From NCBI GenBank assembly GCA_041662785.1, contig JBAZRW010000009.1:1-45620 (forward strand): DNA of 45,620 bases, in the 5' to 3' direction. A program made the translations under genes and the position numbers. Of this stretch, positions 1 to 9,306 are shown one piece after another (position 1 is the first letter of the stretch; every line of letters begins with the position of its first letter). Source of the stretch: Bdellovibrionales bacterium (GTDB taxonomy: Bacteria; Pseudomonadota; Alphaproteobacteria; UBA9219). The notes below the pieces were generated by a model. That model had not been told where the DNA came from, ran no database searches, and saw nothing but the letters and a program-made list of their open reading frames with translations.

Positions 1-1
1 C

Positions 2-211
2 CTTCGCTCACTGGAAAAACAAGGTCAAAATACATCGAGGATTGAAGAAGGATCGGCGGAGAAAAATGATCAGCTTTTTGCTCTCAAAATCGTGAATCTA
101 CCCACACCTTTTGATCATTATGCCGAATTAACTGATAAGAAAAAGAAAACGGGATCCCCGCTTTCCCCCTACGCTGCTTCGCAGCTTCGGCGCGACAGGT
201 CGCGGGGATGA
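2..211 (+). CDS. 3' end of an unrecognised protein, tail encoded by a repeat
   Basis: An open frame enters from the left edge and runs 69 codons to a TGA at 209-211. About 48 residues precede the repeat; they include a DQLFALKIVNLPTPFDHYAE stretch that looks like ordinary protein. The last 20 or so residues (TGSPLSPYAASQ...) are encoded by the palindromic repeat that begins near 147, and the stop lies in the GGGGATGAC arm. The insertion therefore seems to have replaced or extended the original C-terminus. I do not recognise the family. No start is visible, so reading frame is the only support and the call is tentative. Confidence 0.45.
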   Translation, partial: LRSLEKQGQNTSRIEEGSAEKNDQLFALKIVNLPTPFDHYAELTDKKKKTGSPLSPYAASQLRRDRSRG

Positions 212-271
212 CAATAGAGGTATAAATTTAAAACAAAGACCGTCATGCCCGTGAAAACGGGCATCCCGTTT
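147..271. repeat. Palindromic repeat family A, copy 1 (long-loop form)
   Basis: Two hairpins face each other. The left arm is AACGGGATCCCCGC...GCGGGGATGAC and the right arm is GTCATGCCCGTGAAAACGG followed by GCATCCCGTTT. The outer ends (AAACGGGAT and ATCCCGTTT) pair, so the whole unit can fold into one large structure. The left hairpin carries an extra loop of about 40 nt (TACGCTGCTTCGCAGC...) that is itself partly palindromic and is shared with the copy at 23028. The left arm supplies the end of the upstream reading frame. Confidence 0.85.
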
Positions 272-323
272 GGTTTCTTTCAATGAGCCAGTTTATAGGG
301 TCGTTGGTATAAGACACAGGCCT

Positions 324-1313
324 TTAACCGGCATACGCTTTGATGTTGCGGTGAACGCGCTCGCGCACAGGCTCTCCCCCTGATGGAAAGACAAAATCCT
401 TGCCCGTAATCGCTTCATAAAGGCTGATATACCGCGCTGAAAAGTCGACAAGTGTTTCATCGGGAATTTCAGGAATCGACTCTTTATAAGGGTCGCAGCG
501 CTCAGCAATCCATAGACGCAAAAACTCCTTATCAAGACTTTCCGGCTCTTTGCCATCGGCATGACGCGCTTCATAAGTCGCGGCCTTCCAGTAACGGCTG
601 CTGTCAGGCGTATGGATTTCATCGGCGATGGTTAGGCTCCCCTGTTCGTCATAGCCAAACTCATACTTTGTATCGACAAGGATCAAGCCCTGCTTCGCCG
701 CAATTTCGCGGCCCCGCGCAAACAAAGCTAATGAGGCCTTTTCTATTTCCTGCCATTGCGCTGCCGTCAAAACCTTTCTCTCCAGAACCTCGTCCGGTGT
801 TATGGGAACATCATGCTCGCCCATAATGCCTTTGGTTGTGGGGGTCAGAATCGTCGCAAGTAGTTTGTCATTCTTCTTCATGCCATCGGGCAGAACTACA
901 CCATAAGGCTTACGGTTACCGACATGGTACATCGACCAAATTGCCGTCGAGGTCGAGCCTGTCAGATAGTCGCGCACCACAATTTCAACGGGCAGCATGT
1001 CCAACTTGCGCGCCACAACGACGTTAGGGTCTGGATATTCGATGATGTGGTTGGGAATGATGTCCGCCGTCGCCTCAAACCAGAAACGCGCCGCCGACGT
1101 CAATACCTGCCCCTTAAAAGGAACAGCGGCCAGAACTTGATCGAACGCGCTTTGACGATCCGTAGTAATCATCAGGCGGCGATTACCGGACAAATCATAA
1201 TGATCGCGCACCTTACCCCGTCCAAAGTTGGGAAGCTCAGGAAACTCGGCATCAACAAGGACATCATGAAGATGGGCACTGATAATGTTGTGTAATGTTG
1301 ATTGATCGGTCAT
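324..1313 (-). CDS. purC: Phosphoribosylaminoimidazole-succinocarboxamide synthase (SAICAR synthetase)
   Basis: PurC joins aspartate to CAIR using ATP in de novo purine synthesis in the cytoplasm. The 329-residue product has the family hallmarks: GRGKVRDHYDL near residue 33, TTDRQSAFDQ, VVRDYLTGS, then VDTKYEFG and ADEIHTPDSSRYW, which form the nucleotide and substrate sites. It is the long form (about 300 residues or more) rather than the roughly 240-residue E. coli type. I chose the ATG at 1313 (MTDQSTLH); a longer reading would start inside nadE. The gene begins 8 nt after the nadE stop, so the two are probably co-transcribed. Confidence 0.95.
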   Translation of the reverse strand: MTDQSTLHNIISAHLHDVLVDAEFPELPNFGRGKVRDHYDLSGNRRLMITTDRQSAFDQVLAAVPFKGQVLTSAARFWFEATADIIPNHIIEYPDPNVVVARKLDMLPVEIVVRDYLTGSTSTAIWSMYHVGNRKPYGVVLPDGMKKNDKLLATILTPTTKGIMGEHDVPITPDEVLERKVLTAAQWQEIEKASLALFARGREIAAKQGLILVDTKYEFGYDEQGSLTIADEIHTPDSSRYWKAATYEARHADGKEPESLDKEFLRLWIAERCDPYKESIPEIPDETLVDFSARYISLYEAITGKDFVFPSGGEPVRERVHRNIKAYAG

Positions 1314-1321
1314 GGGTTTTT

Positions 1322-2998
1322 CTAATCCGTTTGTTGCGTGCGCCACTTGTCGCAGTAACGGTTGGTGATGGGATAGCGCCTATCCTTGGAAATATGGCGG
1401 CGCGTGACCTTGGGACCCGGTGGCATTTGACGGCGCTTATATTCAGCTTTATCCAGCATGGTATAAACACGGCGCACCATGGCGGGGTCATGTCCCATCA
1501 TGGTTGTTTCCGCTACGGCCAAATCCTGCTCGATCAGGCAGCGCAGAATATCATCAAGTGTCGCATAGGGAGGCAAGGAATCCTGATCCTTCTGAAGAGG
1601 CCTAAGCTCAGCTGATGGCGCTTTAGTCATCACCCGCGCGGGGATCAACGTTCCCTCGCCGCCCAAAGCGCCAACGGGCTTTTTGTTGTTGCGCCAGCGC
1701 GCCAATTTGTACACTTCGGTTTTATAGACGTCTTTCAAGGGTGCGTAGCCACCGCACGTGTCGCCATAAAGCGTCGTATAGCCAACGGCAATTTCCGACT
1801 TGTTGCCGGTCGCCAGAAGCATGGAGCCGCTTTTGTTCGAAAGAGCCATCAACAGCGTGCCGCGTAGGCGGGCTTGGATATTTTCCTCAGTCACATCGGG
1901 CTGGCATCCCGCGAATTGTTCGGCGAGCAGGTGATCGAAAACCGTCATCGCCTCTTGGATAGGGATGGTATCCAAACGGCAGCCCAGCGCTGCGGCCACG
2001 GCGGCGGCATCCTCAATCGAGTCTTTTGAGGTATAGGGCGAAGGCATCATCACGGTGCGAACATTGCCCGCCCCCAAAGCATCGACGGCCAGCATGGTGG
2101 TCAAAGCGCTGTCCACGCCGCCGGAAAGGCCAACCAGAACGCTTTTAAAACCGTTCTTTAGGACATAGTCCTTTATCCCAATCATCAACGCCCGATAAAT
2201 CGATTCCTCGCTTTGCGGAATGTCGGCAAGGGGTGTTTGCTCTGGCATAAGCTTGCCATCGCTGACCGCACAGGTGACTAGGGCGATCTCTTCTTCCCAT
2301 GCCTTGGCTTGAACCTTAATCTGGCCATAGGCATCCATGGCAAAAGACGCGCCCTCGTACACCATCTCATCCTGTCCACCAACCTGATTGACGTAAATGA
2401 GCGATAGCGCGGTTTCGCGAATGCGTTCCCGCGCCAGATCATAGCGCTTTTGCTGCTTGCCCACCTGAAACGGACTGCCGTTCAAAACCAACAGGATCTC
2501 CGCGCCTTTGTTTTTGATGTTTTCCGTAACGCCTGAAACCCACATATCCTCGCACAATAAAACGCCAAGGCTATGGCCGCGCCACGAAAGGGGATCGGGC
2601 ATTTCGCCTGCCGAAAAGAGCCTTTTTTCGTCAAAGGGGCCGTAATTGGGAAGCTCACGCTTAAATGTTTGGCCTACAATCGCCCCGCCGTCCAAAAGCA
2701 AGGCGGCGTTGTAAAGCTTTTCACCCACGGCCCACGGCGTACCCAGCAAAATCGCAGGCCCCATGGCTGTTTCTCGCGCCAGTGCGTCCACGGCCTCGCG
2801 GATCACCTTATGCAAGCGTGGCTTCAAGATGAAGTCATCGGGCGCATAGCCCGTCAAGGCCATCTCGGACGTCATGAGCAGGGAGGCTCCACGCCTTTCA
2901 GCCTCGCGCCAAGCCGTCATGATTTTGGCCGCATTCCCCGCAATATCACCCACGATAGGGTTAAGTTGCGCCAAGGCCAACGACAAGGGCTCAGTCAT
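1322..2998 (-). CDS. nadE: Glutamine-dependent NAD+ synthetase
   Basis: NadE makes NAD+ from deamido-NAD+, ATP and glutamine. The 558-residue product has two domains. The N-terminal nitrilase-type glutaminase shows the catalytic triad Glu45 (TSEMALTGY), Lys113 (FKRELPNYG) and Cys149 (LLCEDMW). The C-terminal synthetase has the ATP-pyrophosphatase P-loop SGGVDS at 292-297 and the NKSEIAVGYTTLYGD motif. The start is the ATG at 2998, preceded by GGAG at a good distance; the TTG four codons upstream lies ahead of that site. The gene leads a tight pair with purC. Length and motifs are complete. Confidence 0.96.
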   Translation of the reverse strand: MTEPLSLALAQLNPIVGDIAGNAAKIMTAWREAERRGASLLMTSEMALTGYAPDDFILKPRLHKVIREAVDALARETAMGPAILLGTPWAVGEKLYNAALLLDGGAIVGQTFKRELPNYGPFDEKRLFSAGEMPDPLSWRGHSLGVLLCEDMWVSGVTENIKNKGAEILLVLNGSPFQVGKQQKRYDLARERIRETALSLIYVNQVGGQDEMVYEGASFAMDAYGQIKVQAKAWEEEIALVTCAVSDGKLMPEQTPLADIPQSEESIYRALMIGIKDYVLKNGFKSVLVGLSGGVDSALTTMLAVDALGAGNVRTVMMPSPYTSKDSIEDAAAVAAALGCRLDTIPIQEAMTVFDHLLAEQFAGCQPDVTEENIQARLRGTLLMALSNKSGSMLLATGNKSEIAVGYTTLYGDTCGGYAPLKDVYKTEVYKLARWRNNKKPVGALGGEGTLIPARVMTKAPSAELRPLQKDQDSLPPYATLDDILRCLIEQDLAVAETTMMGHDPAMVRRVYTMLDKAEYKRRQMPPGPKVTRRHISKDRRYPITNRYCDKWRTQQTD

Positions 2999-3030
2999 AG
3001 TGTGCTCCAAGAAACGTCAGAGGTTTTAGT

Positions 3031-3393
3031 TTATTCAGGCTTCACGGGTTGAGCCGTCGATGCGCTTAAGTCTGCGGCAGCCTTATCGATCAAGGCTTGC
3101 GCCGACTTCGTCACCAAAATGCCCGTCGCCTCGGCATCGCGCTCTGCCTCTTTGGTAAGGCAGTTCATGTAGTCCTGCATGTCCGTCACATACTTGTTGT
3201 GCGCGGCCTTTTGGGTATTAAGGTCATTCGCTGCCGCTTCGGCATCTTTGGAAAGAGCGGCAGGCGTTGCCGGCGCTGTGCATTGCGTCGATTGCCACCT
3301 GCCCCGCATATCGGCATAGGTCACGCTACCCGCCAAAACGGGCGTGGTTGCCATCAAGAGAAACAGGAAAAAGAAACTATAAAAAGCGCGCAT
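3031..3393 (-). CDS. Small exported protein, family not recognised
   Basis: The 120-residue product starts with a clear Sec signal peptide: Arg at position 2, a hydrophobic FYSFFFLFLLMATT core and a VLAG cleavage region. The mature part of about 98 residues is rich in Ala, Lys, Asp and Thr, is probably helical and has two cysteines (STQC and MNCL), which could pair in the periplasm. A strong GGGAGGG ribosome site lies just upstream of the ATG. It sits 32 nt upstream of nadE on the same strand and may share its transcript. No catalytic motif is visible, so no function is proposed. Confidence 0.75.
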   Translation of the reverse strand: MRAFYSFFFLFLLMATTPVLAGSVTYADMRGRWQSTQCTAPATPAALSKDAEAAANDLNTQKAAHNKYVTDMQDYMNCLTKEAERDAEATGILVTKSAQALIDKAAADLSASTAQPVKPE

Positions 3394-3465
3394 GGATGAA
3401 CCCTCCCTTTAACGTGATGTAAAGCAGGAAAACCATAGCGCTTTCACAAGGCTACGCCAACAAGT

Positions 3466-4839
3466 TTATTCCTCTAACCCATCGTTTCGGCGCAAGTTTT
3501 TAAGCTGTGCCGCCACCAAAAAGGCTAATTCAAGCGCTTGAGAGGCATTCAGGCGTGGATCACAGTGCGTTTCATAGCATTCCTTTAGATCATGTTCGGT
3601 GATGTCCGAGGCTCCGCCTGTGCATTCCGTGACGTTTCTGCCCGTCATTTCCAGATGGATTCCACCGGGCCAGACGCCTTCCGCCCCGCAAACGTCAAAA
3701 AAGCCTTTAACTTCGGCCAGTACCTTGCTGAAATGACGCGTTTTATAGCTTGTTGAAGTCTTTTCCGTGTTGCCGTGCATGGGGTCAGAGCACCAGACAA
3801 CGTTGCGGCCCTCGGCCTTGATCCGGCGAAGGAGCGGCGGCAAGGAGGCCTCTATCTTGTCCGCGCCCATACGGGCAATGAGAGTCAGCCTCCCCGCTTC
3901 ATTGGTCGGGTTAAGCATATCGATCAGGCGCAAAAGGTCTTCCACATCCAGTGATGGCCCACACTTCAGGCCAAGAGGATTATTGACGCCGCGCAAAAAC
4001 TCGACATGCGCGTCATCGGGGCCGCGTGTGCGGTCGCCTATCCACAGCATATGCGCGGAAACGTCGTACCAATCGCCTGTCGTGCTGTCCACGCGGGTAA
4101 GCGCTTGCTCATAGGGGAGCAGCAAGGCCTCATGCGAGGTGAAGAACTCTGTCTCGCGGATCGAAGGCGTTGTCTCGCCGTTAATGCCGCACGCCCTCAT
4201 GAAGGCGAGAGCCTCGCCGATGCGGTTGGAGACATCCTGATAACGCTCGGCCTGCAAATCGCCCGCGACGAAATCAAGGTTCCAGCTATGCACTTTATGC
4301 AGATCGGCATAGCCGCCTTGCGCAAAAGCCCTAAGAAGGTTTAGCGTCGCGGCGGATTGATTGTACACTTGCATCATGCGTTCGGGATCGGGAATGCGAG
4401 CCTCTGGCGTAAAATCAAGGCCATTGATGATGTCGCCGCGATAGCTGGGAAGGCTCACTTCGCCCCGTGTTTCGCTGTCGTCTGAGCGCGGCTTAGCAAA
4501 CTGCCCCGCCATGCGACCCACCTTGACGACGGGGATGGAGCCGCCAAACGTCAGCACCACGGCCATCTGCAAAATCACGCGGAAGGAGTCGCGAATGTTG
4601 GCCGCGCTGAACTCGGCAAAGCTTTCGGCGCAGTCGCCGCCTTGAAGCAAAAAAGCGTTTCCTGCGGCCACTTGCGCCAGTCCTTTTTTCAGACGTCTCG
4701 CCTCGCCCGCAAAAACCAAGGGTGGCTGTTTGGCCAAGCGCGTTTCAACCCCCGCGACTTTTTCTAGGTCGGGATAGGTAGGCTGCTGCAAAACTTTTTT
4801 CGTGCGCCATGTTTGGGGAGACCAGTCGGTGTGTTTCAT
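3466..4839 (-). CDS. aroG: 3-deoxy-7-phosphoheptulonate (DAHP) synthase, class II
   Basis: This enzyme condenses phosphoenolpyruvate with erythrose 4-phosphate, the first step of the shikimate route to aromatic amino acids. The 457-residue sequence is the plant/mycobacterial class II type. It opens with DWSPQTWRTK, followed by LLQGGDCAESFAEF, VVKVGRMAGQFAKPRS, a KVHSWNLDF segment, WIGDRTRGPDDAHVEF, GLKCGPS and VVWCSDPMHGNT. The Cys, His, Glu and Asp metal ligands known in the class appear in these motifs. The class and function are clear; the symbol is borrowed from mycobacterial usage. It stands alone between a small exported-protein gene and the phosphodiesterase gene. Confidence 0.95.
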   Translation of the reverse strand: MKHTDWSPQTWRTKKVLQQPTYPDLEKVAGVETRLAKQPPLVFAGEARRLKKGLAQVAAGNAFLLQGGDCAESFAEFSAANIRDSFRVILQMAVVLTFGGSIPVVKVGRMAGQFAKPRSDDSETRGEVSLPSYRGDIINGLDFTPEARIPDPERMMQVYNQSAATLNLLRAFAQGGYADLHKVHSWNLDFVAGDLQAERYQDVSNRIGEALAFMRACGINGETTPSIRETEFFTSHEALLLPYEQALTRVDSTTGDWYDVSAHMLWIGDRTRGPDDAHVEFLRGVNNPLGLKCGPSLDVEDLLRLIDMLNPTNEAGRLTLIARMGADKIEASLPPLLRRIKAEGRNVVWCSDPMHGNTEKTSTSYKTRHFSKVLAEVKGFFDVCGAEGVWPGGIHLEMTGRNVTECTGGASDITEHDLKECYETHCDPRLNASQALELAFLVAAQLKNLRRNDGLEE

Positions 4840-5039
4840 GATTTTTGCCTATGCGTAATAAGGAGCCGGTGATCCGGTGGTTTTGTGTTTTAATAATGGG
4901 GGTGAGCAGCGTTGTTTATGATCCGGTTTTACCGGAACCAATAACCAAAATAAAAGCCATAAACGCCACCAGCAAAGGCGCGTTTTTGAACGGCTGTTAA
5001 AGATGATTCTGGACTTGTCATGGGATGACTATACTCGGT

Positions 5040-5912
5040 CTATGGGCTAGGCGCAATCCCGACCGCGTGTTTTTTGTGGGAAAGAGAATCCATATAGGCC
5101 ACGACTCGTTCAATGTTGGGATTAAAATACTTGGCCCCTTGGGATTGGAAGCCATTTCCTGCCACGCCCTTGACAAAAGACCGAAAGTTTCTGGTGGAAA
5201 GGGGCTTGTCCCATTCTAGGCCAAGCTTCTCATTCTCCTTGCAGGCCTGTGGACCCGTAAGGCCGATGGCGGGAAGCAAATCGGCATCGCCCAACATCTT
5301 GGCTTTTTCGGCTACATCGGGACGCAGGCCTTCGGGGTAAGCCTTGACCATATCTTCTGCTCTGCCTGCCAAATCCGTCCATCGCAGCATAGTTTGAATG
5401 TCACGGATTGTTTGATCATCGACCCACGCCGCTTTAAAGAGGGGACGGGCATAGGCCATAGACTTATCCTCAAGACGAAAAGGTATGTGTTTCCCATTGA
5501 CGGTATTGGTGCTGCCGTCATGGTTGACGTCATGGATCATCGCCGCGATAAGAAGGTCCAAAGGCGGAGGCTGTATCCCCTTCCTGTCAGACAGTTGGCT
5601 GATAACAAAAGTGTTGATTAAAACCTGCTTTAAGTGGTCGGCGTTGTGATAATCGTTGTTGAGATGATGGGCGGATAAATCCGAGTCTAACTGTAACGCG
5701 GTTAATTTTCCCGCTTCGTATAAGGTGGGATTGCCGCCCTGCCCGCCATAAGAGCAAAGATCAAAAAGAGTGCTAAAGGATGCCGCATTAATCGTTTTAT
5801 AGGCATTCGTAATTTCAAAGGCTAACGCCCAGCACGGCACGGATTGATCGCGGCATAACGCGCTCAAATGCTCAATCGTTTTTTTTGTCGTCAATATGTT
5901 CTTGTCGATCAT
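5040..5912 (-). CDS. HD-type 3',5'-cyclic-nucleotide phosphodiesterase, class I-like
   Basis: The product resembles the catalytic domain of class I cyclic-nucleotide phosphodiesterases, best known from eukaryotes. It has YHNADHLKQVL (His89, His93) and IHDVNHDGSTN (His127, Asp128, His131), matching the class signature HDxxHxGxxN, and a late Asp in GDADLLP (about 211) that would complete the two-metal site. No signal peptide or sensor domain is seen. At about 290 residues it is little more than a catalytic domain. I chose the ATG at 5912 because GGTGG lies just upstream; ATGs at 5930 and 5978 are also in frame. Substrate (cAMP or cGMP) cannot be told from sequence. Confidence 0.7.
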   Translation of the reverse strand: MIDKNILTTKKTIEHLSALCRDQSVPCWALAFEITNAYKTINAASFSTLFDLCSYGGQGGNPTLYEAGKLTALQLDSDLSAHHLNNDYHNADHLKQVLINTFVISQLSDRKGIQPPPLDLLIAAMIHDVNHDGSTNTVNGKHIPFRLEDKSMAYARPLFKAAWVDDQTIRDIQTMLRWTDLAGRAEDMVKAYPEGLRPDVAEKAKMLGDADLLPAIGLTGPQACKENEKLGLEWDKPLSTRNFRSFVKGVAGNGFQSQGAKYFNPNIERVVAYMDSLSHKKHAVGIAPSP

Positions 5913-6016
5913 TTTTCCACCACGCGCCATTATAGCATTTACACCTTTATTTTTAGTATAAATTGCACGGGGGATCACATAACCACTTTATAAATATGAC
6001 TTATTTGGCCTTAGCC

Positions 6017-7837
6017 CTACTCCACCGTTACGCTTTTGGCGAGGTTACGGGGTTGGTCAACGTCCGTTCCTTTGGCCAGAGCGGTGTAATAGGCCAGAAG
6101 CTGCACAGGGATGGTGTAGAGGATCGGTGCGACGACAGGATGGCATTCCGGCAACGTCGTCACCCAATAAGGTTTGCTGCCCATGTTCGCAAGGCCAGCC
6201 TTATCGGTGAAGAGAACAACCTTACCACCACGCGCGACAACTTCCTGAATGTTGGATGCTGTTTTGTCGAACAGCGCATCATGCGGCGCGACGACGACAA
6301 CGGGCATTGTTTCATCAATCAGCGCAATGGGGCCGTGTTTCAGTTCGCCCGCCGGATAGCCTTCCGCATGAATGTACGAGATTTCTTTAAGTTTGAGAGC
6401 GCCTTCCAACGCGACGGGATACATCAGGCCACGCCCTAGATATAGCACGTCTTTCGCATCGCAAATCTTTTGCGCCAACTCCTGAATCTTGTGATCTTCG
6501 CGCAAGACGTCGTTGAGCTTGGCTGGAACCTCGCGCAAGGCTTGCAGAATTTCGGCAATTTTCGCCTCATCCATTGCGCCGCGCGCCTTCGCCGCATCCA
6601 GCGCCAGACACAGCAAAACCGTTAGCTGCGTTGTAAAGGCTTTGGTAGAGGCCACAGAGATTTCGGGGCCGCAAAGCGTCGCGACCATCGCATCCGCTTG
6701 CCGCGCAATGGTGCTGTGTTGTGCGTTGACGACGGCCAGAATCTTTTGCCCGTGTTGCTTCGCATAGTTCAAGGCGGCAAGCGTGTCCGCTGTCTCGCCC
6801 GATTGTGAGATGACGATCATCGCGCCCCCGTCAGCCATTGGGGATTGGCGATAGCGGAACTCCGAGGCGACATCGATCTCGACGGAAAGGCCAGCCAACT
6901 GCTCAAACCAGTACTTCGCCACCATGCCCGCATAGGACGCCGTTCCGCACGCCACGATGGTCAGGCGCGGGAGGTTTTTCCAATCAAACGGCAAAGGCGG
7001 CATCGAGAGGCGGTTGTCGGTGGTCACAAGCGCGTTCATCGTATCGCCGATCACGGCGGGCTGCTCAAAAATCTCTTTAAGCATAAAGTGGCGATATTCG
7101 CCCTTGCCAATGACCGCGCCGGAAAGCGCCGTTTCCTGAATCTTGCGCTCGACGATGTTGTCGTCCTTGTCGTGAACGACGGCTTTGCCCGCCGTCAGCT
7201 CGACCCAGTCGCCTTCCTCCATATAGGATATGCGGTTGGTTAGCGGTGCGAGCGCCAGCGCGTCCGAGCCCAAATACATTTCCGTACCGCCATAGCCGAT
7301 GGCCAGTGGGCTGCCTCGCCGTGCGCCGATGAGCAGGCCATCATGTCCCGTAAAGATAATGGCGAGGGCAAACGCGCCCTCTAGCCGTTTAAGGGCTTTG
7401 GCTGTCGCGTCTTGGGGTGTCAGGCCGCTTTGCAAATAGTCCGTAATCAGGTGAGCGATGCTTTCCGTATCCGTCTCGGACTTGAAGACGTGGCCTTTGG
7501 CCTCTAGCTCTTTACGCAGATCGCGATAGTTTTCGATAATGCCGTTATGGACGACCGCGACTTGTGAGGAAAAATGGGGATGCGCGTTATCCTCTGTCGG
7601 GCGGCCATGCGTGGCCCAGCGTGTGTGACCAATGCCAACCTCACCCGCCAGAGGCTCGTTCCCAACTTTATCGGCTAGCGCCTGAAGCTTGCCCACGGCG
7701 CGGCGCGTTTCAATGCAGCCGTTAACCAAAGTCGCCACGCCCGCGCTGTCATAGCCTCGGTACTCCAGCCGCCTCAGGCCATCCACAAGTAAACCGACCA
7801 CAGGACGCTGCGCCAAGATACCAACAATACCACACAT
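6017..7837 (-). CDS. glmS: Glutamine-fructose-6-phosphate aminotransferase (isomerizing)
   Basis: GlmS makes glucosamine 6-phosphate from fructose 6-phosphate and glutamine, the entry to peptidoglycan and lipid A precursors. The 606-residue product begins MCGIVGIL, so Cys2 becomes the N-terminal nucleophile of the glutaminase domain; RRLEYRGYDSAG, HTRWATHG and HNGIIENY follow. Two SIS sugar-isomerase domains come next (VACGTASYAGMVAKYW; SQSGETADTLAAL; EGYPAGELKHGPIALID), and the protein ends with the usual DQPRNLAKSVTVE. The ATG at 7837 has AAGGAG upstream. I see no glmS ribozyme in the 233-nt leader. Confidence 0.97.
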   Translation of the reverse strand: MCGIVGILAQRPVVGLLVDGLRRLEYRGYDSAGVATLVNGCIETRRAVGKLQALADKVGNEPLAGEVGIGHTRWATHGRPTEDNAHPHFSSQVAVVHNGIIENYRDLRKELEAKGHVFKSETDTESIAHLITDYLQSGLTPQDATAKALKRLEGAFALAIIFTGHDGLLIGARRGSPLAIGYGGTEMYLGSDALALAPLTNRISYMEEGDWVELTAGKAVVHDKDDNIVERKIQETALSGAVIGKGEYRHFMLKEIFEQPAVIGDTMNALVTTDNRLSMPPLPFDWKNLPRLTIVACGTASYAGMVAKYWFEQLAGLSVEIDVASEFRYRQSPMADGGAMIVISQSGETADTLAALNYAKQHGQKILAVVNAQHSTIARQADAMVATLCGPEISVASTKAFTTQLTVLLCLALDAAKARGAMDEAKIAEILQALREVPAKLNDVLREDHKIQELAQKICDAKDVLYLGRGLMYPVALEGALKLKEISYIHAEGYPAGELKHGPIALIDETMPVVVVAPHDALFDKTASNIQEVVARGGKVVLFTDKAGLANMGSKPYWVTTLPECHPVVAPILYTIPVQLLAYYTALAKGTDVDQPRNLAKSVTVE

Positions 7838-8070
7838 GAGAGAACGACTCCTTATAGAAAAAGGAAGGATATAAGCTGTCACCTTTTTGCCCCTGCCCGC
7901 GCCTCTTGGCAATCCCCCTGCCCGTCAACTTGCACGACAAAATGTTACGGATAGAGGCAAAAACAGCTTGATTAACCAATCTTTTTTTACTTGCGACCTT
8001 GTCATGGGGCTATTCTCATGCAACATTTCACCGATTTCGCCGCACAACCCTATTCGTAAGAGGTATTTAC

Positions 8071-8658
8071 ATGACCGACGCCAACAACGTAGAGCTTTAT
8101 CAAGCTATTCAAAAAGAATTTCAGGAGCTTTATGCCCTTACGATAAATTACCCTAAGGATGGGAAAAAGGATCCCTGTTCCTTTACCCAAGTTGCGGACA
8201 TGGTTGTGATTCATTTGGATACAACGCCAGAATCACATTTTGTGGATTCGGGGTTCAACGCCATCAAAGAATTTAAGAAAGTTCTTTCGGATGTTAGCCT
8301 TCCCAAAACAGATATCAAAGAGGAATATAGCTACATTCCTGCAGGCTTTCATCACCCAATGTCAATAGAACCAACCATTTCCCGTGAGATGCCCAAGGCT
8401 TCCGTTCATGGCCGCGCTATCAAGAATGTAAAAAGCGACATGACGCTGACTCTTTCTTTTGCTCCAGAGAGTTTGGACCTTATCGCTCGCGCTCATCGCT
8501 TGGCTCTTTATAGAAAAGCCCACGCCAAATTGACAGCGGTTCATCAAGAAGTTGCGCAATTGGTGGGGACTCTTCCCAAGGAAGAACGCTGCGCTTTCAT
8601 GAAAAATATTCTCAATGCGCAAGGTTTAGGAAGACTGCGTGATTTGGGAATGCGATAG
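8071..8658 (+). CDS. Unrecognised 195-residue protein
   Basis: The product (MTDANNVELYQ...) has no signal peptide or membrane segment, so it is probably cytoplasmic unless exported by a specialised route. The first half is mixed with many acidic and aromatic residues. The last 70 residues are strongly helical and basic, ending GLGRLRDLGMR. The ATG follows AAGAGG. The next gene, 64 nt downstream on the same strand, is of similar size and also ends in a helical basic segment that closes with GL plus a short tail, so the pair could be diverged duplicates; this is only a visual impression. No function is proposed. Confidence 0.7.
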   Translation: MTDANNVELYQAIQKEFQELYALTINYPKDGKKDPCSFTQVADMVVIHLDTTPESHFVDSGFNAIKEFKKVLSDVSLPKTDIKEEYSYIPAGFHHPMSIEPTISREMPKASVHGRAIKNVKSDMTLTLSFAPESLDLIARAHRLALYRKAHAKLTAVHQEVAQLVGTLPKEERCAFMKNILNAQGLGRLRDLGMR

Positions 8659-8722
8659 TCAGCTAAGGTTTCTTCGCTAAACCCATTGACCTTTGAAAAA
8701 TCTTTTATCAGGAGAATGAACG

Positions 8723-9292
8723 ATGTTTGAAGAAAAAAAGGATACGGCGCTTTCTGCTAAAATTGTGGAGGCTTTCAAAACATTCCATGAATTTGCTATA
8801 ACATCTTTGATACAGGATAATAAACACCTAGAGATATCGAGCGTATTTCTACATCATGAAATAGACGGCAAAATCACTTTTTACGTTAAAACGCCGGTCA
8901 AATCTTTTAACGCTGTTTCTGGGATCCCTCCTGTGCTTGATCTCTTTAGCAAAACATTAAAAGCATATTTTCCTGCCACAGAAAGTAAATTGAATAGTCT
9001 TTTGAAGGGAAGCGGTTCTCGCATAGCGCAGGAGATGGTTATTCCCTGTGCTTCCAATAACCTTTCGCTTATATACATGCAGGAGGCCTATAGCGCCTTT
9101 CGGGTCAAGCTTGCTTGTCAGGCGTTTGAGCCTTTTCTCGATCAGGTCAGCAAAATGGCACCATCGATCAGGGAAGGCATGGCAACATTGGAGAAAATTG
9201 AGCAATCCTATCCACGGCCTGTGCGTCAACGCTTCCGCAATATGGTCAAGAATACTGTCACGATATGTACGGCTAGGGGTCTTGATCTTTAA
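8723..9292 (+). CDS. Unrecognised 189-residue protein, possible relative of its neighbour
   Basis: The product starts MFEEKKDTALSAK and is preceded by an AGGAGAATGAACG ribosome site, a strong start. It has no signal peptide or membrane span. The last 80 residues are helical and basic (PRPVRQRFRNMVKNTV), ending TARGLDL, like the end of the gene upstream. The two genes probably form a short operon between glmS and nrdG. It converges with nrdG, whose stop is 14 nt away, without an obvious terminator hairpin between them. No family is recognised. Confidence 0.7.
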   Translation: MFEEKKDTALSAKIVEAFKTFHEFAITSLIQDNKHLEISSVFLHHEIDGKITFYVKTPVKSFNAVSGIPPVLDLFSKTLKAYFPATESKLNSLLKGSGSRIAQEMVIPCASNNLSLIYMQEAYSAFRVKLACQAFEPFLDQVSKMAPSIREGMATLEKIEQSYPRPVRQRFRNMVKNTVTICTARGLDL

Positions 9293-9306
9293 GCGGTCTC
9301 TGGACT

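Noticed and set aside
7838..8070. glmS ribozyme or other riboswitch in the glmS leader
   Set aside because: No conserved core could be recognised, and the ribozyme is mainly a Gram-positive feature.
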